DNA of 64,000 nt from Lonicera japonica (GCA_021464415.1 CM038468.1:4712001-4776000), one strand, 5' to 3'. Positions 13,001 to 24,373 are shown, numbered from the stretch's first letter. Notes: a model not told the origin generated them from the letters alone. Numbers and translations: made by a program.

Positions 13001-13513
13001 ATGTTCCATGTATATATATTATTATGCAGATGCTTCATCTGCTACAAATACATGATCCTAAATATAACCGGGAGATACAGATCCTTGCATCTCAGCCTAT
13101 GATGTGCACCATTTTCTCTCAGTGCGAGGTGAACGGTGTCAAATTTGTTACTGAGCATCGAGACCGGATTCGTAAGACTCAGAATAGTGGAGTGACATGC
13201 GTGGCCGGTGATCTAACATACTATAGGATTCTGCAATCAGTTGTCCAACTAACTTATGCGGAACGCATGCCAGTTGTGTTGTTCAAGTGTAAGTGGTACA
13301 ACACCGACCCTACTGTTCCCGGCAGCGTACAGTATAATCATGGTCTTACTTCTGTGAACACGAATAGTAGTTGGTACGATGACTTTCCATTTATTCTAGC
13401 CACGACGGCAACGCAAGTGTTTTATATAGATGATCCATTGGCTGGTGAGGGTTGGAAAGTCGTCAACCATATGGCACACAGAGGTACGTTCAGTGAGGCC
13501 ACACTTACAAAGG
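10084..13513 (+). pseudogene. CACTA transposase (TNP2 type), degenerate
   Basis: Domains appear in the canonical order. An N-terminal transposase-associated domain spans about 10084-10340 (CPCKKC, then the WNLHGE motif). The TNP2 core runs from about 10687 to 11700 (CPICGESRW, RHPVDGEAW, LALASDG, GPKSLGKT, CPICLDD). DUF4218 follows at about 11917-12900 (HDCHVMFQR, FHLPEQ, RYPEGCIAE), then DUF4216 at about 13030-13513 (QNSGV, VVLFKCKWYN, VFYIDD). Likely introns with GT/AG ends are about 10983-11076, 11701-11790, 12486-12568 and 12944-13029. In-frame stops break it at 10639 (TAA), about 11088 (TAA), 11399 (TAG, where relatives have Trp) and about 11905 (TGA). The C-terminus is cut off at the LTR. 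In an intact element it would cut and join the terminal repeats in the nucleus. Confidence 0.85.
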
Positions 13514-15060
13514 TGTGAGAATCCGCAAATGCGACCCCCCGGGTCTCGTCCCCGTTGGAGGTGGGGGTCATGGGACGTCGGAGCGAATTTCGTCGTCCCA
13601 TTTGCTGGAGTGTTTCTGTTGATTCATATCAATTGTCCCTATGTTCTATTTCTAGATGCAAAGGGGTTCGTTCAGAGTCGCCAGTACGTTTTACGAGAAA
13701 ACGGACAAAAAAAGGTTGTGTAAGAGAAAAGGCTATAGACAAGCCTTTTCTTTACACGTTTGTCTGCGAAACCGGGTTTCTATAGGGTTCGAAAACTATA
13801 TTACGGTTTGGGAAGGTGTTAAGCACCCATTCCGCCCTTTCGGTCTCTAGTGGTCTTATATGTTTATTCTATGTTGAAAAACTTGGATGCTTTTACCGAC
13901 AGTTTACTACTTTCCAAATGAAGAACCCTAATTTGGGAAAACGGGAAAAATGGATGAAAACCTTTGTGTTCCGAGATCCGATGTTTTTATATTTAAAAGA
14001 TGTAAATGACGAATGACAAAAACCTTTTATTTTGAAAGAGGATTCCGTATTATTTCTCAGATAATGACGGTTTTCTCGAGTTTATGATTTATTTTGGAAA
14101 AGTTCGGATCTTTATGTCGGGACTAATTTAATATGGAATTTGAACTCTTTGAGGAGAGTTTATCAGACATATCGCAGTCTATGAAAAAGACAGGATATGT
14201 TGATTTTAATTCCTAGATAAGTCTTATCAGTCCGGGTTTTAAAAACAGAATTTTATCTGGACGATAATGTACTTACTCTTCTGGTTTTAAAAATGGTTTT
14301 ATCAGGGTCTTTTATTTTGAAAACGGTAGACTATTTGTAACTTGACAATAAGTTTATTCAAATAAAACGTGGACAGAATAACAGAAGTAAAACAAGTACA
14401 CAGATATCTAATTTTAAATACTAGAAGTGACTTTCTTTACCTTCCCGACGAGAATAATAATAAGAAAGAAAATATAATACGGCAGAGGGATTTCTGGCGA
14501 TAATAATCTTCTCTTTCTTCAGATATTTCCGAGAGATCGATTCCAGAGACGGGACACGTCGAGTGTCGAGAATAGATTCGATAATTCTCCAGAAATAAGA
14601 CAATAGTAGAAAAATGCTTGATAAAATCAGATCTAAAGCTCCAAATTCTCAGATTCCAATTCCTGCCTTTGAACCATTGGGGGTGTTGGCCTATTTATAC
14701 TGCTCGGGAGAGATTGTCGCGCGACATTTCCCTAAAAAGGGCAAGTGTCGCGCGACACTGTGATATGTCGCGCGACATTGTGTCCAATGTCGCGCGACAA
14801 ACGGCTGAAGTGATGGTTCTGACAGACTGATGTGTCAGAAAGTGGATGGTCTGGTGCAGAGGGGGATTGTCGCGCGACATATCAGGGATTGTCGCGCGAC
14901 AATGTGATATGTCGTGCGACAATCTCTCTAAAAAACCTGTTTGTTGGCCGACAAACCCTCCTAGACTAGTATTGGGTCCTCGGGTGGGTCCCGGACCCAA
15001 AATAGTAGTTCTCGAAGGTCGTTAGGGTTCTTACGGGGGTCACGGATCGGGGTGTCTACA
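13514..15060 (+). mobile_element. LTR (solo) with palindrome array
   Basis: A 1547-bp stretch starting TGTGAGAATCCGC and ending GGGTGTCTACA, TG/CA ends typical of a plant Ty3/gypsy LTR. A TATTTATA motif at 14692-14699 marks a likely promoter. Seven copies of a 12-bp palindrome follow immediately. No primer-binding site follows 15060 and no polypurine tract precedes 13514. The flanking pentamers (AAAGG and GACCC) do not match, so the insertion was rearranged, perhaps by recombination between two copies at different sites. That would also explain why the CACTA gene ends abruptly here. Confidence 0.7.
14715..14921. repeat. TGTCGCGCGACA palindrome array
   Basis: Seven copies of the perfect 12-bp palindrome TGTCGCGCGACA start at 14715, 14746, 14766, 14788, 14868, 14890 and 14910. 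Only the last has a change (a C-to-T within a CpG). Steps are 31, 20, 22, 80, 22 and 20 bp. The first copy starts 15 bases after the TATA-like motif, so the array spans the expected transcription start and leader of the LTR. Confidence 0.9.
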
Positions 15061-15179
15061 GACCCTCTCGACTCAAGCTCCTTGCTTGCAAGGAATTGAG
15101 GCGACTGGAAGAGACCTTGATCCATGGCTCCCGCAGGAACTCTAAGGAAGTGTATGCATGTAGAAGTGCTTGTGAGTGC

Positions 15180-15690
15180 CTCCTGAGAGGGCTTTGTGTT
15201 TGGTTTGCCTCCGCAGAGGGCTTGTGTTACCTCATTGCCTCTTTCGAGGACTTTCATTTGCTCCACTTTGCGCCTCAGATAGGAGGACTACCATGTGCCT
15301 CTCTAGGAGGGCTTCGCCTCAGGTGGGAGGACTACCGTGTGCCTCTCTGGGAGGTCTTCGCCTCAGGTGGGAGGACTACCATTGCGCCTCATGTGGGAGG
15401 ACTACCATTGCTACACTGCGCCTCTCTGGGAGGGCTTTTGATCTTCTCGTCTCATGTGGGAGGACTACCATTGCGCCTCATGTGGGAGGACTACCATTGC
15501 TACCCTGTGCCTCTCTGGGTGGGCTTTTGATCTTCTCGCCTCATGTGGGAGGACTACCATTGCGCCTCATGTGGGAGGACTACCATTGCTACACTGTGCC
15601 TCTCTGGGAGGGCTTTTGATCTTCTCGCCTCATGTGGGAGGACTACCATTGCGCCTCATGTGGGAGGACTACCATTGCGCCTCATGTGTC
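15180..15690. repeat. 89-bp minisatellite with 26-bp subrepeats
   Basis: A higher-order tandem repeat whose landmark GGGCTTTTGATCTTCTCG recurs at 15432, 15521 and 15610, exactly 89 bp apart. Within each unit the sequence GGGAGGACTACCATTG occurs twice in 26-bp subunits. Toward the left (15061-15280) the pattern becomes irregular but keeps GCCTCTCTGGGAGGGCTT-like words. Several reading frames stay open across it, which reflects the lack of stop triplets in the unit and not coding selection. Its right edge runs directly into copia reverse transcriptase at about 15690. Confidence 0.85.
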
Positions 15691-16743
15691 AGTTCCTCAA
15701 AAGCCAAGGATATAATCAAGGGCAGTTTGATCATACTCTCTTCACAAAGACGTCCACAAGAAACGAGATTTTCGTTCTCGTTGTTTATGTGGATGATATG
15801 ATTTTGACCGGGGATGATGTGGAAGAAATGAGTCGATTAAAGCAAAATCTTGCCAAAGAATTTGAGATTAAGGATCTTGGAGATCTACGATACTTCCTTG
15901 GAATGGAGGTGGCCCGTTCGAAAACTGGTATTGTAGTCTCACAACGGAAATATATATTGGATTTGCTATCAGAAACTGGGATGATTGGGTGTAAGCCATC
16001 GGATACTCCCATAGAATTGGGTACCAAGCTAGGAGATGTTAAAGACGGTGTTCCAATCGAAACAGGGAGATACCAAAGGCTGGTTGGTAAACTAATCTAC
16101 TTGTCTCATACGCGCCCTGACATCGCTTTTGCTGTAAGCATGATTAGTCAGTTTATGCACTCCCCATGTGAAGAACATCTAGAAGCTGTGTACCGTATTC
16201 TTCATTACCTCAAAGGCTCCCTAGGGAAAGGTTTGTTCTTCAGGAAGAACGATAAAAGAGGGATAGAGGTGTATACAGATGCTGATTGGGCTGGATCGGT
16301 TACCGATAGACGGTCCACGTCTGGCTACTGTACGTTTCTTTGGGGCAACTTAGTTACTTGGAGGAGCAAAAAAGCAAAGTGTTGTCGCCAGAAGCAGTGC
16401 AGAAGCTGAGTTCAGGTCAATGGCTCAAGAAGTATGTGAGGTTATTTGGCTACAAAGGGTCTTAGAAGAACTCAGAAGGCCAATAAGCCTCCCGATGAAG
16501 CTATACTGCGACAACAAGGCTGCTATCAGCATTGCCCACAATCCGGTCTTACATGATAGGACAAAACATGTTGAGATTGATAAGCATTTCATCAACGAGA
16601 AGATAGAATGTGGAATAATATGTACTCCCTTTATTCCGTCTAATCAACAAGTTGCAGATATTTTAACCAAGGGCCTGTTAAGGCAACCGTTCGAATCTCA
16701 AGTGAGCAAGTTGGGCATGATGGATATCTTCGCACCAACTTGA
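15691..16743 (+). pseudogene. Copia pol remnant (RT end and RNase H)
   Basis: The C-terminal part of a Ty1/copia polyprotein. It begins inside reverse transcriptase (FLKSQGYNQGQFDHTLF), keeps the catalytic YVDDM motif (about 15787), continues with RYFLGMEVA and TRPDIAFAV, and then RNase H motifs (DADWAG at about 16280, CDNKAA at about 16509). It ends with a natural stop at 16743. One extra A in the A-run near 16368-16373 shifts the frame; downstream codons remain conserved in the new frame. Protease, integrase and the first part of RT are missing and replaced by minisatellite. The polypurine tract and 3' LTR follow at once. It would have copied the element's RNA into DNA in cytoplasmic particles. 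Confidence 0.9.
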
Positions 16744-16924
16744 GGGGGAGTATTGATAATTCAGTTTTATTTAGTTTAGTTATTTATTTATGTTATTTTA
16801 TTTGTGGGTAGAATCCCACCTTAATAAGTATTTTAGGTAAGTTATGATGTTTTCCTTATATAAAGAGCATTGTTTTCATTCTTTATGACATGGAATAAAA
16901 TTAATTGTTCTCTCTAAACTTTCA
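16741..16924 (+). mobile_element. Copia polypurine tract and short 3' LTR
   Basis: The polypurine tract TGAGGGGGAGT (about 16741-16751) is followed by a 171-bp LTR that starts TGATAATTCAG (16754) and ends AACTTTCA (16924). The LTR has a TATATAAA motif near 16857 and AATAAA near 16895. The unoccupied target is preserved in unit 4 near 53130 (GAATATTAGG). The 5' half of the element and the left target copy are lost. Confidence 0.8.
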
Positions 16925-19900
16925 ATTAGGTATATTTTATGTATACCTATTATTTATGTATAATATTATTAAAATTAGGAACGGAGGCAGAATTTAGTAA
17001 TGCATGACAATTGGCGTTCGCAATAATAATTTTGATTTACAAACTAAATTTAACATGTTATTTTAATATATTTGAATATATAAATATAGGAAAAAGTTCA
17101 AGTTATAGCGGGTGTAAAACAAAGAAGTTTTACATCCGCCAATAACTTTTTCTCAATTTTATAATTTATATATCAATCTAACTCTTGATTTAGTTAATTA
17201 TAATTTCTCAAAGATGCATGCAAAAAAAGAAATTAATTAGAGATGCAGAAATTAATAATCGTATTCTCATTATAAATTGAATTATGAACCCTATAAAAAT
17301 TAAATAAAAATAAGTATAATGATTATACAATTTCAAATATCAGATTGATTTGAAACTTTGCATGTTTGATAAACACAATAAAAATAACTTATCATACAGT
17401 AGAATAGAATCAATAAATTATGAATATGAGAAAACGTTATGGATGGGTGTAAAACTTTTTAATCTTACACTTGTCTAACTTGAACACTTCGCATCTTTAT
17501 ATAAGGAATATTTCTCATACATACCAAGTTTATAAACTGATCCCCATTGAATTTTTTAATGAAACTTGACTAAGATGGTAAGATCATCTTGTTTTATAAA
17601 AAGTTTATTTGTTTACCCTTATCAAATTGTTCAATCGGTAAATTAAGACGATGTACTTAGTATGTACGAATAATATAACCTATGAATATATTTTTAAAAT
17701 CATTTGGTTGCGTGGACTTTAAATAAGTATATATCTTTTTTAAAATGTGAAAAAACCAAATAAATTTTTTGTTAAAACTTACAACTCTCCAATCTTATTT
17801 TTTGTTAAAACTTACAACTCTCCAATCTAATATTTGTACATTGATACTACCATATAATTGAATCTTGGTACCTATTTTTAATTGTTTTTAAACTTTTGTA
17901 CCCATTTTTAATAGTTTCGTCAGTTGATCACTTAAAGCTGTTAAGTTAATTCATCAATATGCATAACTATTGATATATTAGACGTTGATTTCAGTTTTAA
18001 TAAAAAAAATAAAAAAATTATAACGTAAACGACCCTAATTAGTTCTTCATCTCGTTACCCAAATCGGAAAGTACCAAAATACCAATTTTGTTTTTTTTAG
18101 ATTTTTTACTTCCTTTAAAACAAATGGTGCTATTTAATTTCCTCCAACTTCTTAGTTTTGTAGTTGACCCTTTGAATAATTAGTTCTTCATAATCAAAAG
18201 ATAAAAATTAAGAAAAATTAACCACCATACACTTCAAATATTCAATGGATATTTTTAGGTCAGATTACAAATTCTAGATATATAAGAAATTGCTCACTTC
18301 CATTTACTTGAAATGTGTCCTTTAATAAACAAGTAAAGAATTTATGCACTAACTCACGCAGTAAATCATCCTATTTTGGTTTGAAGTTCATGTATAATTT
18401 TATTTTATGCATGTAAGAGAAATGACTTAGACAGATGCACAATATTTAGTTGTAATTGATATTATATTCATTTCTAAACACCAACCTCGTTAAGAACAAA
18501 TTCTAACTCATTAATAGCATGACAATATGTCATATATCTTTATGAAGTCGTTGAATATTTAAATTGGGCATTTATAAAATTTATAAATTTATCATGTGTA
18601 CTTGTTTTATATATGTAATTCGTATTTAGTTCATTTCATTTATTTTTATGCCGTTAATATCATTTTTAGTAGTAAATTTATATTTTCCCTCATTACAAAG
18701 GAAAAAAATGTAAGGGAAAATGGTATTAGAAAGACCGTAAATGTTATGATTGGGACAAGAAGATCGTGCAAGAGGTGGTCTAATGACTTGTTTTAACACT
18801 GTGCTCCTGTTGGGGTGAATGGTTAATTGGGAGACATCCGAGTTTGAACACCGGTATGTATAAATATAATGTAGGGTAGTAGGGTCAAATGAACAGATGT
18901 GCATGGATAGATTAGTGTTGCATCAAACATAGTGTAAGGATAGAAATATAGAAATGAACAAATTTGCAAACAGAGATTAGTGTTGCACCAAATATAGTAC
19001 AGAATAAAAATGAGAAAAGTGGAAGCTGGCTGTTGGATGTATGAAATTATTTTTAATTAAAATTATATAATTTCATATCCACCTGTTTTGTCCATTATTT
19101 TAATAAATTCAATTTAATCTTTATTGAGGGAGTAGGAAAAGTGGAAATAATACACGATCTAGGTAAATTCGAAATTAAAATTTAATTTGGAATACATTTT
19201 CATTAGAATCTACAGCACACACCAACTAAACAATCTTATAGTAGCGAATTTAAATTAGTATATCTTTAGAAATTAATTAAAAGAAACAACAAGATTCATC
19301 TGTCTCACCATCTCTTTTAATATTAGTATTTTTCTCATTGTCTTTAATAAAACCATGACTGACGTTAAGTTTCCTTTAATTTGTTAATTTTATAATTGTC
19401 CGCCATAAATCATCTCCATAAACCTCAAATATCCTGCCCTCATAATGATATTCTCAGGTTAAATTACAAATATTAGTTCACCTCCATTTACTTGAAGTTA
19501 ATGTGTCCTTTAATAATAAGTACATATTTATACACCAATTCGCACAGTAAATCATCTTATTTTGATTGGAATCACATGTTTCGTTTTATACATGGAAGAG
19601 AAATTGTTTTATACATGGAAGAGAAATGACTTGACCCATGCTCATTATCTAGGCGTAATCCATATCCTACTCATTAATTTGTTAATAAACAACCCATTCA
19701 CTGGTAAATAGACTCTAATAGAAAATTGCTAAGAACGTAATCTAACTTATTATTATCATATTGGATCATGTCAAGAACTGTCAATTTGTATGTTCTGCAA
19801 TTAAAATGAAGTCGCCCTCTTTCTGCCTTTTTAAGGGACGAAAATAAGGATTCATATATGGACCTGACTTTTATCAATGAATATTTTTCAGCACATTTTT

Positions 19901-20109
19901 GTGTTGTGGAAACTTTTTCATGGAGTAATTCGTGGAATAAATCATCTTATTTTTGTTAGAAGTGGAAGTTTTTTTTTATGCATGTAAAAAAAAATATCAG
20001 AGCTAAATAGACTCTAGATAACCAAACTCGACCAATCATTAGTAGAGCATAGGTGTCATTCAAATTATATTTTTTAATGAAAAAAAAAATATTACCGCTA
20101 AATAGACTC
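16925..20109. repeat. Duplicated segment, unit 3 (first part)
   Basis: Non-coding AT-rich DNA that matches 53131-55922 of unit 4 at very high identity (whole 60-base lines with no or one difference) and unit 2 (about 1240-6050) less well. A small deletion near 19398 removes about 50 bases present in unit 4. Unit 3 and unit 4 share a short duplication of TTTTATACATGGAAGAGAAA (about 19580-19625 and 55830-55870) that unit 2 lacks. No gene seen. Confidence 0.85.
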
Positions 20110-21623
20110 TGTTAGGTTTATATTTTTAGTTGACTTGATTCCGATACCAAGAACACTTTCCGTTGTAATTGTTTGAGTCGAATTAAAGATTTCAAGATCT
20201 AACAATTAACGGAATCTCGCCGAACATACCGGATACACCACACATAATTCAGGACCTAAGATAAGTTGAGTTTATGGTTTGATTCAAAATATAGGTGGTG
20301 TTCGAGCTTAAAATTCGTATTTAAAAGCTTTTGAATCAAATTTATTTTTAAATATTTTTATCAAGTTTTGTCGTAATTCGAAAAAGCCCAGTCGACACAA
20401 ATTAATGAAGAAACTTATTTTTTTCATGTTTAACATATCCATAAGGTTGCCTCCAAAAATTTGAATCGAATTGATGCCTAAACGAATTTAATATGATAAA
20501 ATAAAGTAAAAAAAAAAATATAAATTAAAAGAATTTTAATTAAATAAATAAAATAAAAGGTTTTGAAAAAGTAAAGTTTGAAAAGTCAAAGTTTACTTAT
20601 TTTAAGAAAACCCACGTGCCAGCATTCTTTGTTAATTGATTTGGAGTCATTACATTTATAATGGGCCAAGCCCATTCTTTTTGTTGCCGCGTGGAGTTGG
20701 AATTGAAAAAGGCAGCCGTCCACTTTGATTGGTGGACTGGTACACGATTTGCTAATGTGTACCGGTCCGGGGGATTTTTCATGGAATTGCTTTTCCGAGA
20801 TTTTGGACCGGTCCACATTTTTATGACCTATACCGGTCCGGCTATATTTTCTGGAGTAGGATTTTTTATTGTAAAAATTTCTTTTTAAATATTTTTAATT
20901 TATTTCAAAAAGGACTTTGATTCTATATTTTTTTTATAAATATAACCATTGGTTTGTATCAAAAATACACGATTCTAGAGAGCTTTTTGAGAGAGAAAAT
21001 ATCCAAACGCTAGAATTAATTTTTGAGAGTTTTGAAACACCATCAAGATTTTGTATACATGCCATAGGAGATTCTATTGTTCTTCAATTTTAAGAACTAG
21101 GGTTCCAAACGTTCACGGGTCCTGTGGGACTGTCTTTGGTTACGATTGAAGAGGGGTTGAGCAAAGTGGCTAACGCGATAAGGGAGATCGCAGATGGTGG
21201 TGAAGGATATTGATCAAGTGCGTGAAAGGAGGCGACGGGTAAGCCAGAAAAGTGGGAAGCGCTACGCCAAGCCAGCTGCGGTTGGATTTTACGTTCAAGG
21301 GATTGACGGGACAGTTGCGTAAATTGTGGGGAAGCAATTTTTGTAAGTCAATCGAGTCTGTAATTCCGTTTTGATCATAGTGAAGCACTGTCGGTTAGTC
21401 CCGAGGATTAGTCCTACGCAAGTAGGGATACCTCGTAATTTCCTTATGTTGTGTGATTGATTTTGTGATTGCTTGTTTGATAAAATTGCTAGACAACACA
21501 ACACAGGTTTCGACAGTAAAATTGATTAGACCTAGGATTTTAATTCCGCTTATCAAATTTTAAATTGTTTTTGATAAAAACCCTAAAATCAACCTAGGCA
21601 ATACGATCCCCTATTTTTCATCA
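20110..21623 (+). mobile_element. 5' LTR of SIRE-type element
   Basis: A 1514-bp LTR from TGTTAGG to TTTTTCATCA, immediately followed by the primer-binding site. Its second part (from about 20803) matches 23533-24368 with several percent divergence by eye, which gives the insertion an appreciable age. Small open frames on both strands are shadows. Confidence 0.85.
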
Positions 21624-21625
21624 AT

Positions 21626-21637
21626 TGGTATCAGAGG
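21626..21637 (+). other. Primer-binding site (initiator tRNA-Met)
   Basis: TGGTATCAGAGG, two bases after the 5' LTR, matches the 3' end complement of plant initiator tRNA-Met (TGGTATCAGAGC) except for the last base. This is the usual primer of copia elements. Confidence 0.85.
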
Positions 21638-21718
21638 AGGTGTCCTTAAATTGCTAGGATTTGCATATAGATTGATTTGTGTCTATTTGTTTGCTTTGCT
21701 TGATTTGATTTGCTTTCC

Positions 21719-23493
21719 ATGGCTACCAAAATTGATTCATCTAAGTCTAAGGTTCCTACGCTTAATGGGTCTAATTATAACTATTGAAAAATTCGCATGA
21801 CTATTTATTTACAATCTTTAGACGAGCGAATTTGGCAAATTGTTTTAGATGGTTATACTAGACCCACTGTGAATGTAAATGGGAACATTGGACCTAAACC
21901 TGTAGCCTCATGGACTGCAAAAGAATTAGAAGCAGTTAAGTTTAATTCTCAAGGTCTGAATGCAATCATGGCTCATGTTTCTGAGGAAGAATTCAAAAAG
22001 ATTTCAAATTGTACTACTTCCAAATAGGCTTGGGATATTTTGACTGTAATTTTTGAAGGAACTTCAACTGTGAAAAGTTCTAAAATTCAAAGGCTCATGA
22101 CAGATTTTGAAACTGTAACAATGAAAGATGATGAGTCCTTTGATACTTTTCATAGTAAGCTCAAAGACATAATGAATTCTCTCTACAACCTTGGCGAAAT
22201 AATTTTTGAACTTCGCGTTGTAAAGAAAATCCTATAGTCTTTGCCTAATAGGTTCCTCCCAAAAATTACTGCCATTGAAGAAAGCAAGGATTTGGATTCC
22301 TTAACGGAAAACGAATTAATTGGTTCTCTTCAAACTTTTAAATCTAATCAGCTTTCAAAATATAAGATTCAAAAGGATAAGGCATATCAAACCATTGCAT
22401 TTAGAGCTAAAGATGGAAACATAGCTGAATCTAATGAATGCTCTATATCTGATTTTCAAGAGATTGCTAATTTTGCTCGTAATTTCAATAAGTTCATGAG
22501 GCAAAATCAGAAATTTGGCAATGGTGGTCAAAATTTTGGGAATTTGGGGAAAGGGAATTCTGAGAATAAACCCCAATTGAGAATTGTTTTGAGTGTCAAG
22601 GTAGAGGTCATAAAGCTTTTGAATGCCCTACTAGGATTGAAGATTAGAGAAAGAGCTTGGCTAAAAGGGAATGCATGCCACGCTTAATGATGATGAGAAA
22701 AATCCGGACACTCAAAAGGAATCTCGTGATTATTTAGCTTTTGCCTCAAAAGTTTCCTTAGAAAATGTGAATCAAGAGATTTCCAAGAATTCACTTTCTG
22801 ATTATGAGGAAGACTTTCCGGATCTTTAAACGGCCTATGACTCTCTTTTACTAGAATGTCAAAAACTTTTCGTGGAAAATTCTGAACTTAAGTCCAAAAA
22901 TAATTTTTTTTGAAAAAGAGATTATTGATTTGAAAAAGGACAAAGTAAGTTTTGAAAATTCAAAGGCCGAGAAGACTAAATTTTTAAAGAAAATTAGACA
23001 ACTTGAAAATGAAAAAGAAAATTGTTTTGGTCTAATTAGTTCTTTAAAAAAGGCAAATTTGGAGTATGAGGATAAAATCAAACGACTAGAAGAACGAGTT
23101 TACGATCTAACTCAACAACTTGAAAACGTTTTAACTGTCAAAGTTGGGTTAAAAACTAGTTCTAAGAAACTTGAATCAATGCTCTCAAATCAAAAAAGTG
23201 GAAATAACAAAGAAGGACTTGGATTTTCAAATTTTGATGCTAAAAAGCAAACCAATACCGTCTTTGTGAAGGCCACTTCTCAAAATTCAAGTTTTAAAGG
23301 TACTAGTTCTTCAAAGTCAAAAACCTTCATTAATAGAACTCCTCAAGCTCCAAATAAAACCAAGAACATCCAAATGGGAAAACAAGTTTTTACTCAAAAA
23401 CCAATTTTTCAAAAAGTTTCTGATGTAGAACAGGTAGCGGACCTGTATTTAGCCACACTGGATCGTCGTAAGCCCGCCTGGCCCAAAAAGTGA
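21719..23493 (+). pseudogene. SIRE-type copia gag, degenerate
   Basis: Starts with ATGGCTACCAAAATTG and encodes a copia Gag of the SIRE/Maximus kind: LNGSNY near the N-terminus, TIYLQSLDERIW, a central domain with AWDIL, VKSSKIQRL and LPNRFLPKI, then KDLDSLTENELIGSL. A CCHC zinc knuckle (CFECQGRGHKAFEC) lies at about 22583-22625, in a frame shifted from the preceding ORF. After it comes a Lys/Glu-rich coiled-coil stretch (22930-23200) and a basic Ser/Asn-rich tail. Stops at about 21786 (TGA for Trp), 22025 (TAG), 22236 (TAG), 22685 and 22827, plus frameshifts, destroy it. Gag would form the cytoplasmic particle that packages element RNA. Confidence 0.85.
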
Positions 23494-23532
23494 CGAGACC
23501 AGAATTGCGTGGGGCCTGGCTATTTTGACCTG
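23425..23532. other. GC-rich filler at deletion junction
   Basis: About 100 bases of noticeably higher GC than their surroundings, between the end of gag-like sequence and the start of 3' LTR homology. They match neither the 5' LTR nor the duplicated segment. They could be a remnant of the lost pol/3' region or filler captured during the deletion. Confidence 0.4.
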
Positions 23533-24368
23533 AAACGGCCCAGATTTTGGACCGGTCCACATTTTTATGACTTGTACCAGTCCAGCTATATTTTCTGGAG
23601 CACGAATTTTTTATCGTACAAATTTCTTTTTAAATATTTTTAACTTATTCCAAAAAGGACTTTGACTCTATATTTTTTCTATAAATATAACCATTGGTTT
23701 GTATCAAAAATACACGATTCTAGATAACTTTTTGAGAGAGAAAATATCTAAATGCTAGAATCAATTTTTGTGAGTTTTAAAACACCATCAAGATTTTGTA
23801 TACATGCCATAGGAGATCCTATTGTTCTTCAATTTTAAGAACTAGGGTTCCAAACGTTCACGGGTCCTGCGGGAGTGTCTTTGGTTGCGATTGAAGACGG
23901 GTTGAGCAAAGTGACTAATGCGATAAGGGAGATTGCAGACGGTGGTGAAGGATATTGATCAAGTGCGTGGAAGGAGGTGACGGGTAAGCTGAAAAAGCGG
24001 GAAGCGCTAAGCCAAGCCAACTGCGGTTGGATTTTACGTTCAAGGGATTGACGGGACTGTTGCGTAAATTGTGGGGAAGCAATTTTTGTAAGTCAATCGA
24101 GTCTTCAATTCCGTTTTGATCCTAGTGAAGCACTGTTGGTTAGTTCCAATGATTAGTCCTACGCAAGTAGGGATACCTCGTAAATTCCTTGTGTTGTATG
24201 ATTGATTTTGTGATTGCTTGTTTGATAAAATTGCTAGACAACACAACACAGGTTTCGACAGTAAAATTGATTAGACCTAGGGTTTTAATTCCGCTTATCA
24301 AATTTTAAATTATTTTTGATAAAAACCCTAAAATCAACCTAGGCAATACGATCCCCTATTTTTCATCA
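23533..24368 (+). mobile_element. Truncated 3' LTR of SIRE-type element
   Basis: About 836 bp homologous to 20803-21623 of the 5' LTR, ending TTTTTCATCA before the GACTC target copy. The first 690 bp or so of the LTR, including its start, are deleted. Confidence 0.85.
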
Positions 24369-24373
24369 GACTC

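Larger units (their letters stand above)
8844..13513 (+). mobile_element. CACTA (En/Spm) transposon, right end missing
   Basis: The element starts with the terminal inverted repeat CACTACACCAACAAGG at 8844, inserted after GCTATATA. The matching undisrupted sequence is in unit 3 near 25889. Next come subterminal motif repeats, a three-copy 271-bp tandem repeat and a decayed TNP2-type transposase gene. Homology stops inside the C-terminal DUF4216 region at 13513, where an LTR begins. I see no complementary terminal repeat between 13.5 and 17 kb. The element is therefore truncated and immobile. Confidence 0.85.
20110..24368 (+). mobile_element. SIRE-type copia element with internal deletion
   Basis: Bounded by the 5-bp direct repeat GACTC (20105-20109 and 24369-24373), with TG...CA ends (TGTTAGG ... 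TTTTTCATCA). The uninterrupted target is seen at about 6127-6150 in unit 2. It contains a full 5' LTR, a primer-binding site, a degenerate gag, then a junction directly into the inner part of the 3' LTR. Protease, integrase, RT, RNase H, polypurine tract and the first part of the 3' LTR are gone. Non-autonomous relic. Confidence 0.9.

Noticed and set aside
14618..15266. Overlapping frames with repeated SRDI/ARQ-type words
   Set aside because: Created by the TGTCGCGCGACA repeats and lack of stops in GC-rich LTR sequence; present on both strands.
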